Assembly: GCA_028277745.1 (NCBI GenBank)
Contig: JANQFR010000014.1
Location: 1-64,000, forward strand
DNA length: 64,000 nucleotides
Direction of reading: 5' to 3'
DNA from: Phycisphaeraceae bacterium
GTDB lineage: Bacteria > Planctomycetota > Phycisphaerae > Phycisphaerales > Phycisphaeraceae
The translations under genes were made by a program, and so were the position numbers. The notes under the pieces were generated by a model. The model searched no databases. It saw nothing but the letters and a program-made list of their open reading frames with translations, and was not told where the DNA came from. Positions 7,059 to 15,360 of the stretch are shown here, in pieces (position 1 is the stretch's first letter; each line of letters starts with the position of its first letter).

Positions 7059-8909
7059 TCAATACTGCTTATCCGCATGGATGTGCTTGTTCCGGATCGA
7101 GCCGATCGGCATCGTCTCGGCGTGGCCGTCGGCGAAAACGACGTTGGCTGCGGAGTCGCCGCCCTGCCGGTAGCGGATCGTTGCGGAAGCGGCGTTGATG
7201 TCGTCGTCGTTCTGGATCCTGACCTTGCCGTTGGGATTGGCGATCCCCGCGTACCAGGCGAAAATGCTGTTCGTCGAGCCGTTCACGGAGTGGGCGCGGT
7301 AGGCGACCGAGCCGTAGCCGCTGCCGGTGTTGCCCTGCTGCGCCCCGTCGAAGAGGACGCCCGTCTCGGTCGCGCGAAACACGCGATCAAAACTGCCGGT
7401 CCTGTAAGAGCTGGTCGGGTTGACCCTCGGCATCAACCTCGGGTGGGCCGAGTAATGCAGCCGCCCGCTTTTAATCGTGGCGTTGGGGTCTTTGAACACC
7501 GGGCTGAGGTCCAGGCCGCCGGAATACGTCCCCATGTTTTCCTGCTCGAGATAGCCGTTGACTTTCAGCGACCAGTCTGAGTTGCCGGTGGTGTATTCGC
7601 CCGGGGGGAAGTGCTGCTTGTAATCCGTTGCGTAGCCGCGGATGCCGAACATGATCGAGCGGTGGTTTGCGAGGCCCTGGATCGTGCGGGCGGTGCTGCG
7701 GGCGCCCTGAAGGGCCGGGAGCAACAGCGCGATCAGGAGTGCCACGATGCTGATCACCACCAGCAATTCCACGAGGGTGAAGCCGCCTCGCGTCCGGGTC
7801 TTGGACGCCTCCGCGGTCGACTCCCGGAGGGTCAGCGAGGGCGTGACCAAAGGCTCGGGCGAACGATCGAGGGGCTCGCCCAGACTCCCATCGAGCACGA
7901 TCTCCGCAGCCCGCCGGCCCATGTCCCCGAGCGGCTGGCGGACGGATGTGAGCATCGGGTCGACGTGCAGGCAGATTTCCGTGTCGTCGATGCCGATCAC
8001 GCTGACATCACCCGGCACGCTCAGGCCGAGGCGATTCATCTGGCGGATGACGCGGACCGCGACCTGGTCGTTGTAGCACACCAAGGCCGTGGGTGTGCGG
8101 TGTCTGCTCGGCGCAAACAAGCCCTCGATCGCCACGCCGACAGCCTCGAACCAACCCACGTCCGTCGGCATGTCGCAAGCAGGGTTGTCCAGGTCCCATA
8201 CCCAGGCCGGCTCGATGGGCAGGCCCGCCTCGCGCATCTGAGCTTCATAACCCTGACGACGGAGCGTCGCGCCGGGGCCGGGGTCCAGCTCACCCGCCCC
8301 GATGTAGGCGATGTCGCGATGGCCCGACTCGATGAGGTGTCGGGCGGCCATCGCGGATGCGGCCCGGTCGTCGAAGTTCACCCGGGGCAATTCCTCGACG
8401 GGTCCGTAATAGTTGACGGCGGTCACGTTGGGGTACTGCTCGATGAGCGGCCGCACCCAGTCGGATGCCGCGGGGACATGGAGCAAGACCAGGCCGTCGA
8501 TACGCCGCTCGGTGAATTTGTGCAAACAACTTTCAGGGCTGGACTTACCGCCGAGGTTGATGGCCAGCAAATCGTAGTTGCGGGCTTGACAGGCCCGCTC
8601 GATGCCGCGGAGGATCCGGCCCTCGTAATTGAAGCCCAGGCCGGCCCATTCGCGGGCGGGGACAAACACCCCCAGGGTCTCGGTCGACTTGCGGGCAAGG
8701 CTCCGGCTGGCGAAGTCCGGACGGTATCCCAACTGCTCGGCCGCCCTGAGGACACGCTGCCGCATCTCAGGGCTGACGCCGGTGTTGCCGCCCGCACGGT
8801 TGATCACCGTCGAGGCCACCGCGGTCGAGCACCGCGCAAGCCTGGAGACGTCGGCAAGGGTGATTCGGCGGTTCCTGATGGTCGATCGTGTCGTCAAGGA
8901 TTGATCCAA
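7059..8909 (-). CDS. LacI-family regulator fused to a prepilin-type protein (module A)
   Basis: One uninterrupted 616-codon frame, here given a TTG start at 8909 (the exact start is uncertain). Residues 16-70 are a LacI helix-turn-helix (ITLADVSRLARCSTAVASTV), and about 76-366 a periplasmic-binding-protein-like sensor with the usual GYEAQMREAGL, CYNDQVA and VIGIDDTEI segments, ending LTLREST-A. Where a solitary LacI would stop, the chain continues through a basic linker (KTRTRGG) into [20 protein letters not shown], a perfect type IV prepilin signal with cleavage after G376 and Glu at +5. A 240-residue globular part follows and ends with NVVFADGHAE, the H-X9-DG-type signature of planctomycete prepilin-like proteins (the His is absent). 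There is no good internal start for the prepilin part (nearest TTG at 7850). DNA binding and membrane export in one chain is contradictory unless the chain is processed. Confidence 0.9.
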   Translation of the reverse strand: MDQSLTTRSTIRNRRITLADVSRLARCSTAVASTVINRAGGNTGVSPEMRQRVLRAAEQLGYRPDFASRSLARKSTETLGVFVPAREWAGLGFNYEGRILRGIERACQARNYDLLAINLGGKSSPESCLHKFTERRIDGLVLLHVPAASDWVRPLIEQYPNVTAVNYYGPVEELPRVNFDDRAASAMAARHLIESGHRDIAYIGAGELDPGPGATLRRQGYEAQMREAGLPIEPAWVWDLDNPACDMPTDVGWFEAVGVAIEGLFAPSRHRTPTALVCYNDQVAVRVIRQMNRLGLSVPGDVSVIGIDDTEICLHVDPMLTSVRQPLGDMGRRAAEIVLDGSLGEPLDRSPEPLVTPSLTLRESTAEASKTRTRGGFTLVELLVVISIVALLIALLLPALQGARSTARTIQGLANHRSIMFGIRGYATDYKQHFPPGEYTTGNSDWSLKVNGYLEQENMGTYSGGLDLSPVFKDPNATIKSGRLHYSAHPRLMPRVNPTSSYRTGSFDRVFRATETGVLFDGAQQGNTGSGYGSVAYRAHSVNGSTNSIFAWYAGIANPNGKVRIQNDDDINAASATIRYRQGGDSAANVVFADGHAETMPIGSIRNKHIHADKQY

Positions 8910-8959
8910 AACTGGATACAGGTCGAGCGGACGGAGTATGAAGCATGAATAAATCAGCC

Positions 8960-8980
8960 AACTAAACGCTTAGTTTAGTT
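8960..8980. promoter_or_regulatory. candidate LacI operator upstream of the fusion gene
   Basis: CTAAACGCTTAG (8962-8973) is a CG-centred near-palindrome, the usual form of LacI/GalR operators, set in a longer AT-rich inverted repeat (AACTAAAC with GTTTAGTT, 8960-8980). It lies about 50 nt upstream of the proposed start at 8909, so autoregulation is likely. Its core AAACGCTT recurs at 38695, 45378 and 45454. Confidence 0.55.
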
Positions 8981-9231
8981 CATGTACGCGGAATGTCAAG
9001 CATCTTTCCGGACGTTTACAACCCATCTGTATCGCACTTGGCGCTCGCTCAGGCTTGCGGTCGAAGACGTAACGGTGACGACCGTCTCTCAGGGCCCTCC
9101 GCCATCATCTGAATTGGGTCGCCATCCGCTCCACCGGAGCCGTTCCTGGCCCCGATTACGTGATCCTAAAGCCTGCGATGACAAGAAGAAGCCTATCAGT
9201 GAGAATAATACTTCATTTATACGTCTTTTTA

Positions 9232-9259
9232 TTGACAATACATTAAAACAGTGTATTAT
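9232..9259 (+). promoter_or_regulatory. promoter with inverted repeat in the spacer (module B)
   Basis: TTGACA (9232-9237), a 16-nt spacer and TATTAT (9254-9259) form a strong sigma-70-like promoter, about 200 nt upstream of the PEP-CTERM gene at 9455. Inside it, AATACA (9237-9242) and TGTATT (9252-9257) form an inverted repeat that could be the operator of the GntR-type regulator encoded downstream. The rest of the 545-nt gap between 8909 and 9455 shows no gene. Confidence 0.55.
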
Positions 9260-9454
9260 GATCTGTGGTGTGAAACCCGGTGTCATTTTACCGACTCGCG
9301 AAGTTGCATTGAGAGTTCGATTCTTCCAAGGCCGGTTCTGGATCTATCACGAGGGGTGCAATCGTCACCGGTCCGGCCGCGAGCGTTGCGGGAGCCGTGC
9401 ACGCTGGCATTGGAAATCATTTCGAACGGACGCCGGGACAAGGAGAACATCGCC

Positions 9455-10234
9455 ATGAGAGTCGGGTCGCTGATCATCGCCTCAGTCCTATTCATGTCCG
9501 CCGCGTGGGCTGTGCAAGCGGATCGTATCGGCATCAATTTCTACGATGGCGCCGCCGCGACGCCCGCGACACTGGCGCCGACCGACACGGCCGGCCAGGC
9601 GGATGTCGCCCAAAGCAACTGGAACAACTTCACCATCACCAGCGATGACGCGAACGGTCAACACAACTCGGGCGTCCTGAGCGACCCTGTCGACCACGCC
9701 GGCAACACGGTGACGGGTATGACCATCACCGTGGATGCGGCGCCTGGCACGAAGGTGTGGCCCACCTTGGGCGCGGCCTGGGGTTTCACCGGCGCGGACC
9801 TGACGCTGCGACAGGGCCAATTCCACCCGCAGCCCCGCATCACCATCACGCATATCCCCTACGCCCGGTACGACATTTACATCTATGCAAACGCGGGGAA
9901 CCAGAACGGCGGCGGCAAGGCGACCCTCTCGGTCGCCGAGGGCGGCAGCGGCGTGGTCGATTTAATCGACACGTACTGGTACAACAACAAGTGGCAGAGT
10001 GGCAATTATGTCCAGGCCACGAACACCGATGGCGTCGACATCCCCGGCTCCAACTATATCCGCTGGACCGGCAATACAACCCGCGACATCACCATCGACT
10101 GGGACGGTAAGGTCGGCGGCGGCGGCTGGACGGGCACGACGGGCATCCAGATCGTCGACGTGGTCCCCGAGCCGACGACGGCGCTCGGATGGGTCGCCGC
10201 CGGACTGGTGTTCACAACCTGTCGACGCGGATAA
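9455..10234 (+). CDS. PEP-CTERM sorting domain protein (module B)
   Basis: The start at ATG 9455 has AAGGAG at 9440-9445; 259 residues. Signal peptide MRVGSLIIASVLFMSAAWAV is followed by a beta-sandwich-like secreted domain and the C-terminal sorting signal VVPEPTTALGWVAAGLVFTT plus CRRG. The midsection (YARYDIYIYANAGNQNGGG, with SNWNNFTIT earlier) resembles the PEP-CTERM protein of module C (AYDIYVYWGGGNSSRGG, GHWNN), so the two are probably paralogues. It is the first gene of module B, 24 nt ahead of the GntR-type regulator. The role is likely at the cell surface, perhaps glycan binding; this is inference from context. Confidence 0.88.
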   Translation: MRVGSLIIASVLFMSAAWAVQADRIGINFYDGAAATPATLAPTDTAGQADVAQSNWNNFTITSDDANGQHNSGVLSDPVDHAGNTVTGMTITVDAAPGTKVWPTLGAAWGFTGADLTLRQGQFHPQPRITITHIPYARYDIYIYANAGNQNGGGKATLSVAEGGSGVVDLIDTYWYNNKWQSGNYVQATNTDGVDIPGSNYIRWTGNTTRDITIDWDGKVGGGGWTGTTGIQIVDVVPEPTTALGWVAAGLVFTTCRRG

Positions 10235-10258
10235 TGCGGGAAGGAGCACCAACGCACC

Positions 10259-11314
10259 ATGGCCAAGTACGAAGACATCGCCCGTACCCTCAAGCAACGC
10301 ATCCGTCACGGCGATTATCGGTTGCGCGGTTTCCCGTCGCACGCGGGGCTCGTGGCCGAGTTGGGCGTCAATTCACGCACCGTGACCCGGGCGCTGTCGG
10401 CCCTGGTGAAGCAAGGGATGCTGGTGCGGCGCGAGACCGGCCGGTTCGACCTGCCGGCCGAACGCGCGACGCTGCACGTCGGCATGCTCGCCCCGGCTTA
10501 CCCCTCGCCCGAGATCGCCCGGTGGCACCAGCAGATCGACGAAGGCTGCGCCGGCCGGGGCTGGTCGTTCAAAGCCGTGCCGTACACCCACTGGGACGAC
10601 GCCGCGATCGTCGAAGCGATGCGGGGCCTGGACGGATTGTTCTTCCTGCCGACCGGCGACGACTTCCCCGAGGCGCTCCTGAATCAGATCAAAACCGCTG
10701 AAACGCCGGCCGTCCTGCTGGAAGAGGACGCCTCGTCGTATGGGATCCCGTGCCTGCGCTCCGCGAATCCCGCTTCCATCCAGCTGCTGATCGAACACCT
10801 GCGGGAGCAGGGCCATCGGCGGGTGGCGTGCCTCAACACCCAACCGCTGAACAACATCATCCGGGCCCGTATCGAAGCGTGGCACCTTTGGGCTTCAGCG
10901 CTGGGGATCGAAGGGCCGGTGATCAACGAACCGGTGAACCTTTTCAATTCCGCCACGAGACAGGCCCACACCGTGGTGGCCCGCCGGATCGAACAGGATG
11001 GCGGGCTGGACGCTACGGGCATCGTATGCACGACGGGCGCCGCGGCGGTCGGCGCGATGCGCGCCCTGACGGACGCGGGGCTGACCCCCGGCGAAGACGT
11101 GGCGGTCTGCAGCGCCGAGGACTGGGCCGGCGCGGCGCGCTACCTGACGCCTTCGCTGACCTGCCTCGAGTACGGCAGCATCCGACCGCTCGTGCAGGCG
11201 TGCCTGGACTACATCGAACGCGCCGGCCGCGAATGGCTGGGGCCGCTGCTGGTCGAACCGGCGGCCATGAAGCTTTATATCGGCGAATCCACGACAGGAC
11301 GCCGAGCCGAATGA
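10259..11314 (+). CDS. GntR/LacI-type sugar-responsive transcriptional regulator (module B)
   Basis: 351 residues from ATG 10259 with GGAAGGAG 12 nt upstream. Residues 1-68 are a GntR-type winged helix (YEDIARTLKQRIRHGDYRL; NSRTVTRALSALVKQGMLV). Residues about 72-345 are a LacI-like sensor domain (LHVGMLAPAYPSPEIARWHQ; HLREQGHRRVACLN), the architecture of the arabinose repressor AraR. The stop TGA (11312-11314) overlaps the ATG of the next gene in ATGA, so translation of regulator and prepilin-type protein is coupled. It probably controls the PEP-CTERM, prepilin and GH16 genes of module B through the inverted repeat at 9237-9257. Confidence 0.9.
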   Translation: MAKYEDIARTLKQRIRHGDYRLRGFPSHAGLVAELGVNSRTVTRALSALVKQGMLVRRETGRFDLPAERATLHVGMLAPAYPSPEIARWHQQIDEGCAGRGWSFKAVPYTHWDDAAIVEAMRGLDGLFFLPTGDDFPEALLNQIKTAETPAVLLEEDASSYGIPCLRSANPASIQLLIEHLREQGHRRVACLNTQPLNNIIRARIEAWHLWASALGIEGPVINEPVNLFNSATRQAHTVVARRIEQDGGLDATGIVCTTGAAAVGAMRALTDAGLTPGEDVAVCSAEDWAGAARYLTPSLTCLEYGSIRPLVQACLDYIERAGREWLGPLLVEPAAMKLYIGESTTGRRAE

Positions 11315-12117
11315 TGATCAACTCTCCTCTCCTCATCCTATCGGAGCGATTCAACATGTGCATCAAACGAACACATCACGGTTTCACACTCATTGAATTG
11401 CTTGTGGTCATTTCAATTATTGCTCTATTGATCGCCGTCCTCCTGCCCGCGCTGCAGAGCGCACGGGCGACAGCGCGATCGGCCATGTGCCTGAGCAACC
11501 AGCGGCAGTGGGGGATCTACTTCGCCGGGTATTTCGCCAACACCAGCCAGGCGTATCCGCTCTCGCATAGCCTGAACGCCGCGGGCGACGGCCTGCTCTC
11601 GCCCGACCATCCCGACGCCGATCTGTGGTACGAAGTGGTGTCGGGCGTCGACGACGCGAACCGGATCCCGGTCTGGTGCCCCGATGATCCCGACAAAAGC
11701 AAGGAGGGACAGGCCCGACCCGGCGGCAACATCAGTTACGGTTACAACAGCTCGCTGGCCGGATGGGACCACGGTGACTTTACGGACAATGCGCGGTTCT
11801 CCTGGATGGGTGATCATTACCGGTATGCGGCGACCATCGAAAGCCTGGGCAAGCCGAGCGAAACGCTGGTCGTCACCGATCTCGCGATCAACGCCACCTT
11901 CGACTCGTGGTTCAGCATGAATCGCGCTTACCATGAACCAACAAACGGCCGCATCGCTGCCCGGCACGTCGGCGACGTCAACAACGCCCTGTTCGCGGAT
12001 GGACACGCCGAGGGCAAGGCGGCGCCGGCGTCGGACAATTGGTGGACCCGGCCTTACCCGGAAGGCTACGGCGCCCCCTGGACCTCGGGCCGGCCATCGG
12101 TTTTCGATCGAAGATGA
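11311..12117 (+). CDS. prepilin-type protein with FADGHA signature (module B)
   Basis: The first ATG (11311) overlaps the regulator stop; a second ATG at 11356, preceded by GGAG, gives the more usual short leader MCIKRTHHG. The prepilin signal [20 protein letters not shown] is cleaved after Gly, with Glu at +5 and one membrane helix. The globular part is about 230 residues and ends with RHVGDVNNALFADGHAEG, the H-X9-DG-like motif of planctomycete prepilin-type proteins. Such proteins resemble type II secretion pseudopilins, but no assembly ATPase, platform protein or prepilin peptidase lies nearby. Function unknown; it recurs four times here, always beside a sugar-type regulator. Confidence 0.88.
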   Translation: MMINSPLLILSERFNMCIKRTHHGFTLIELLVVISIIALLIAVLLPALQSARATARSAMCLSNQRQWGIYFAGYFANTSQAYPLSHSLNAAGDGLLSPDHPDADLWYEVVSGVDDANRIPVWCPDDPDKSKEGQARPGGNISYGYNSSLAGWDHGDFTDNARFSWMGDHYRYAATIESLGKPSETLVVTDLAINATFDSWFSMNRAYHEPTNGRIAARHVGDVNNALFADGHAEGKAAPASDNWWTRPYPEGYGAPWTSGRPSVFDRR

Positions 12118-12238
12118 ATGTAGCTGGCTGATGGCATGCGTAACCGACGGGCCCGTCGCCGAACCGCGGCATGGCCGCGATCACCACGGCGTTCTCCGTT
12201 GACGCCAACGCTCAACCCATGAGACCTATCCACACCTC

Positions 12239-13528
12239 ATGAGCCACCCGCTTCATTACCGATCGATCGTGATTTTTTTCATCGCCTCATCCGTCGCCGC
12301 CAGCAGCCGCGCGGCGTCCGACGAGGAATATCTCGACTTTAACTATGGTCAGTCGACCGGCGGTGATGAATGGGTTCAGGCGATTGAGGTGATCAGTCCG
12401 GCTTATCGCTCGACGGTCCGGGGCGAAGTCGCCGTGGCGATCCGGGCCCCGGGCATGAAAATGGCCAAGGCGTTGTGCTGGCGACAGCCCACCGAGGAGC
12501 ACCCCAGCCCATGGGGCCACGACGTCACCCTGGCGCCGGGGGAGATTCAACTCGACCCGAACGGGGAAGGTTCTTTTGTTTTCCCCGCGGACCGGTTCCC
12601 CCACGGCCCGGTCAACATCCGTATCCTGGCGCATGACGGCCAGGGCCGGCGCGACCTCTGTGAACTGCAGCTTTACAACGCGGTCGGCGTGAAGTGGAAC
12701 CAGGGCATCCCCGACAACGACCCGCCGGCGGCCGAGGGCATGAAACTGGTTTTCAGCGATGACTTCGACGGCGCGTTGTCGATTTCCAACGACGGCCGGG
12801 GGGCTCGATACAACGCCCACAAGCCGCGGTTCGGCGATTTCAGCGGCTGGCCTTTCAACGATGTGGACAGCGACCAGCCGCCCTTCGAGCAGGTCGACAC
12901 GTACCTGAGGATCAAGGCGCGTAAGGCTCCGGGCTCTAAAGGCAGCACCGGCCTTCTCGCCACCGTGGACATGGACGGCAACGGCTTCTGGGCCAAAGCG
13001 CCCTGCTACATCGAGGCCCGATTCACCGCCCAGTCCGCACCGGGAACCTGGCCCGCTTTCTGGACGATCACCGCGATCGACCGCGGCGTGCCCGGCGATG
13101 AGCTGGACATCGCCGAGTGTTACGGCGGGGTCGGGGCGGGAAACCCCAACCACCCGGGCTACTCGATCGTCAGCCACTTCTGGGGGCAGACCAACCCGGA
13201 CGGCTCGAAGAAAAAAGCGATCAGCGCCCGCGTCCCGATCATGGAGCTCGGCGGCAAGTCGTACTGGTCGACCACGTTCCACACCTACGCCGTCCGGGTC
13301 GGCATGGACGACACCGTCTACTACTTTGATGACATCGAGGTGCTGCGGCACCCAACCAACGACATCTCCGCCAGCAACCCGCACTGCATCCTGATCAACT
13401 ACGCCATCGGAGGCATCAGCCGCTGGCCGATCGACCTGGAACGTTATGGCGACGGCTCGGATATGTATGTCGACTACATCCGCGTCTACGAAGGCGAACG
13501 CCGTCCCGTCGTTGATACGGAACATTAA
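12239..13528 (+). CDS. secreted GH16 family glycoside hydrolase (module B)
   Basis: 429 residues from ATG 12239. Signal peptide about residues 5-26 (SIVIFFIASSVAASSRAAS). Residues about 45-150 form a beta-sandwich (NIRILAHDGQGRRDL) and about 165-425 the GH16 domain. Catalytic motif DELDIAE gives E288 nucleophile, D290 and E293 acid/base, in the compact form without the extra residue that marks some subfamilies; module A's enzyme has EFDIME with the same spacing. APGTWPAFWTITA and DYIRVYEG are family-typical strands. It stands 121 nt after the prepilin gene and is probably part of module B. The likely substrate is a beta-1,3- or beta-1,4-galactan or glucan; the sequence alone does not decide. 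Confidence 0.88.
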   Translation: MSHPLHYRSIVIFFIASSVAASSRAASDEEYLDFNYGQSTGGDEWVQAIEVISPAYRSTVRGEVAVAIRAPGMKMAKALCWRQPTEEHPSPWGHDVTLAPGEIQLDPNGEGSFVFPADRFPHGPVNIRILAHDGQGRRDLCELQLYNAVGVKWNQGIPDNDPPAAEGMKLVFSDDFDGALSISNDGRGARYNAHKPRFGDFSGWPFNDVDSDQPPFEQVDTYLRIKARKAPGSKGSTGLLATVDMDGNGFWAKAPCYIEARFTAQSAPGTWPAFWTITAIDRGVPGDELDIAECYGGVGAGNPNHPGYSIVSHFWGQTNPDGSKKKAISARVPIMELGGKSYWSTTFHTYAVRVGMDDTVYYFDDIEVLRHPTNDISASNPHCILINYAIGGISRWPIDLERYGDGSDMYVDYIRVYEGERRPVVDTEH

Positions 13529-13630
13529 TCAATGGCGTCGGCGGCAAGGGGCCCAGGCCTGACGCCACGCCACCGCCTCGCAGGATGTGCCGGCCGGGGA
13601 GGCTCGGCGAGGCCGTGATTGGGGCAGGCC

Positions 13631-14692
13631 TTATTGATCGTGCCCGATGCTCTGCGGCAGGGTGTGGCCGGCGTCGCGCAGGGTCTTCTCGCGGCGGGCG
13701 AGCTCGAGGTCATGGTCGACCATCATGTTGGCCAACTCGCCGACGCCGACCTTCGGCTCCCAGCCGAGCTGCTTGCGGGCCTTGCCCGGGTCGCCGATGA
13801 GCAGGTCGACCTCGGCCGGGCGGAAGTAGCGGGGGTCGATCTCGACAAAGTCGTTGTAGTCGAGATCGACGCGGCCGAAGGCTTTTTCGCAGAACTCGCG
13901 GACGGAGATCATCTCGCCGGTGGCGATCACGTAATCATCGGGCTGGTCCTGCTGGAGCATGAGCCACATGGCCTCGACGTAATCGCCGGCGAACCCCCAG
14001 TCGCGTTTGGCGTCGAGGTTGCCCATGTAGAGTTTCTTCTGCAGGCCGAGCTTGATCCGGCCGACGGCGCGGGTGATCTTGCGGGTGACGAACGTCTCGC
14101 CGCGGCGGGGGGACTCGTGGTTGAACAGGATGCCGCAGCTGGCGTGCATGTCGTAGGACTCGCGGTAGTTGACCGTGATCCAGTGGGCGTAGACCTTCGC
14201 GACGCCGTAGGGCGAGCGGGGGTAGAAGGGGGTGGTTTCTTTTTGAGGCGTCTCGATGACCTTGCCGAACATTTCGGAGCTGGACGCCTGGTAATAGCGG
14301 ATCTGGTAGCCGGACTCGTCCTGGAAGTCGCGCACCGCCTCGAGGAGCTTGAGCGATCCGGTGGCGGTGGTGTCGGCGGTGTAGACGGGCTGATCGAATG
14401 AAACGCGGACGTGAGACTGGGCGGCGAGGTTGTAGACCTCGGTGGGCTTGATCTGCCGGATGAGCTTGGACAGGCCGTTGCCGTCATTGAGATCGCCGTA
14501 GTGCAGGCGCATCTTGGGGCCGGTCTCGTGCGGATCGTGGTAGAGATGGTCGATGCGTTCGGTGTTGAAGTTGGACGCACGCCGGATGATGCCGTGGACG
14601 TCGTATCCCTTATCGAGGAGGAGCTCGGTGAGGTATGAGCCGTCCTGACCGGTGATGCCGGTGATCAAGGCGCGTCGGGGGTTGGTGGCCAA
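13631..14692 (-). CDS. gmd: GDP-mannose 4,6-dehydratase
   Basis: 353 residues, the usual family length. It converts GDP-D-mannose to GDP-4-keto-6-deoxy-D-mannose in the cytoplasm, the precursor of GDP-fucose, GDP-rhamnose or GDP-perosamine. Visible features are the NADP-binding [18 protein letters not shown], the [13 protein letters not shown] block, the [10 protein letters not shown] active-site loop and the catalytic Tyr-x3-Lys in YGVAK, followed by [16 protein letters not shown]. It is the last gene of the minus-strand nucleotide-sugar cluster, 79 nt after a small membrane protein. No fucose synthetase is seen in the window, so the final sugar is unknown. Confidence 0.96.
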   Translation of the reverse strand: MATNPRRALITGITGQDGSYLTELLLDKGYDVHGIIRRASNFNTERIDHLYHDPHETGPKMRLHYGDLNDGNGLSKLIRQIKPTEVYNLAAQSHVRVSFDQPVYTADTTATGSLKLLEAVRDFQDESGYQIRYYQASSSEMFGKVIETPQKETTPFYPRSPYGVAKVYAHWITVNYRESYDMHASCGILFNHESPRRGETFVTRKITRAVGRIKLGLQKKLYMGNLDAKRDWGFAGDYVEAMWLMLQQDQPDDYVIATGEMISVREFCEKAFGRVDLDYNDFVEIDPRYFRPAEVDLLIGDPGKARKQLGWEPKVGVGELANMMVDHDLELARREKTLRDAGHTLPQSIGHDQ

Positions 14693-14771
14693 GGGGGCTG
14701 CCTCCTTATCGGGCGTGGTGGGCTAGACAAAATATCAGATCGGCGTTTGGGGTGAAGCCGAGCACGGTTAA

Positions 14772-15347
14772 TCATCGGTTGATCGTCGGCGGGCCCTGAG
14801 CCGGCCGACGGCGGATCGCGGCCCAGACGGCGGCGGCGAGGATCACCAGCGGGCCGATGGGCTCGAGACCGAGGACAATGGCCTGGCTGCCGACGGGTCG
14901 GAGCAGGGGGTCGGCGGCGTGATAGAACGTCGCCGCCCGCAGCAGCACGAAGCCGCCGACCACGCCGGCGCCGGCCGTCGCGAGCCAGAGCCCCCGCCTT
15001 CGGCGGACCCACCACAGCCACCCCAGGCCCCCGACCCCCAGACCCGACGCGATCCCGATCAACGCGGCGGCCTGGATCATCCGGCGGTGCTCATACCATC
15101 CCCACGACCTTGCAAACGAGGCGGCGGTCACCCGCACGATCTGCTGCAGATCCACCTGCTTGTTGATCCCCAGCAACAACAGCACGGCGCCGATCAGCAC
15201 CCAGCCCCACGCGTCGCCGTTCCCGAGCGTCCACGACCGCCGGCCAGCCCGGCCGCAGGCCACGGCGCCGGTCAGGTACAACCCGGTCACGCCCAACCCC
15301 ATCAGGCTCAGATCGCCCCCCGCCAGGTTGACCGCCATCGCATTCAC
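14772..15347 (-). CDS. small multi-pass membrane protein
   Basis: 191 residues with about five hydrophobic segments: residues about 13-31, 48-61 (WVLIGAVLLLLGINKQ), 92-112, 120-137 and 158-176. A conserved-looking LLLLGINKQVDLQQ follows the second helix and SWGWYEHRRMIQ precedes the third. It starts 13 nt after the rfbB stop and is probably co-transcribed with the dTDP-rhamnose genes and gmd. I do not recognise a named family. A role in exopolysaccharide or surface-glycan assembly is inference from position alone. Confidence 0.75.
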   Translation of the reverse strand: MNAMAVNLAGGDLSLMGLGVTGLYLTGAVACGRAGRRSWTLGNGDAWGWVLIGAVLLLLGINKQVDLQQIVRVTAASFARSWGWYEHRRMIQAAALIGIASGLGVGGLGWLWWVRRRRGLWLATAGAGVVGGFVLLRAATFYHAADPLLRPVGSQAIVLGLEPIGPLVILAAAVWAAIRRRPAQGPPTINR

Positions 15348-15360
15348 CGGTGTGAAAGCC

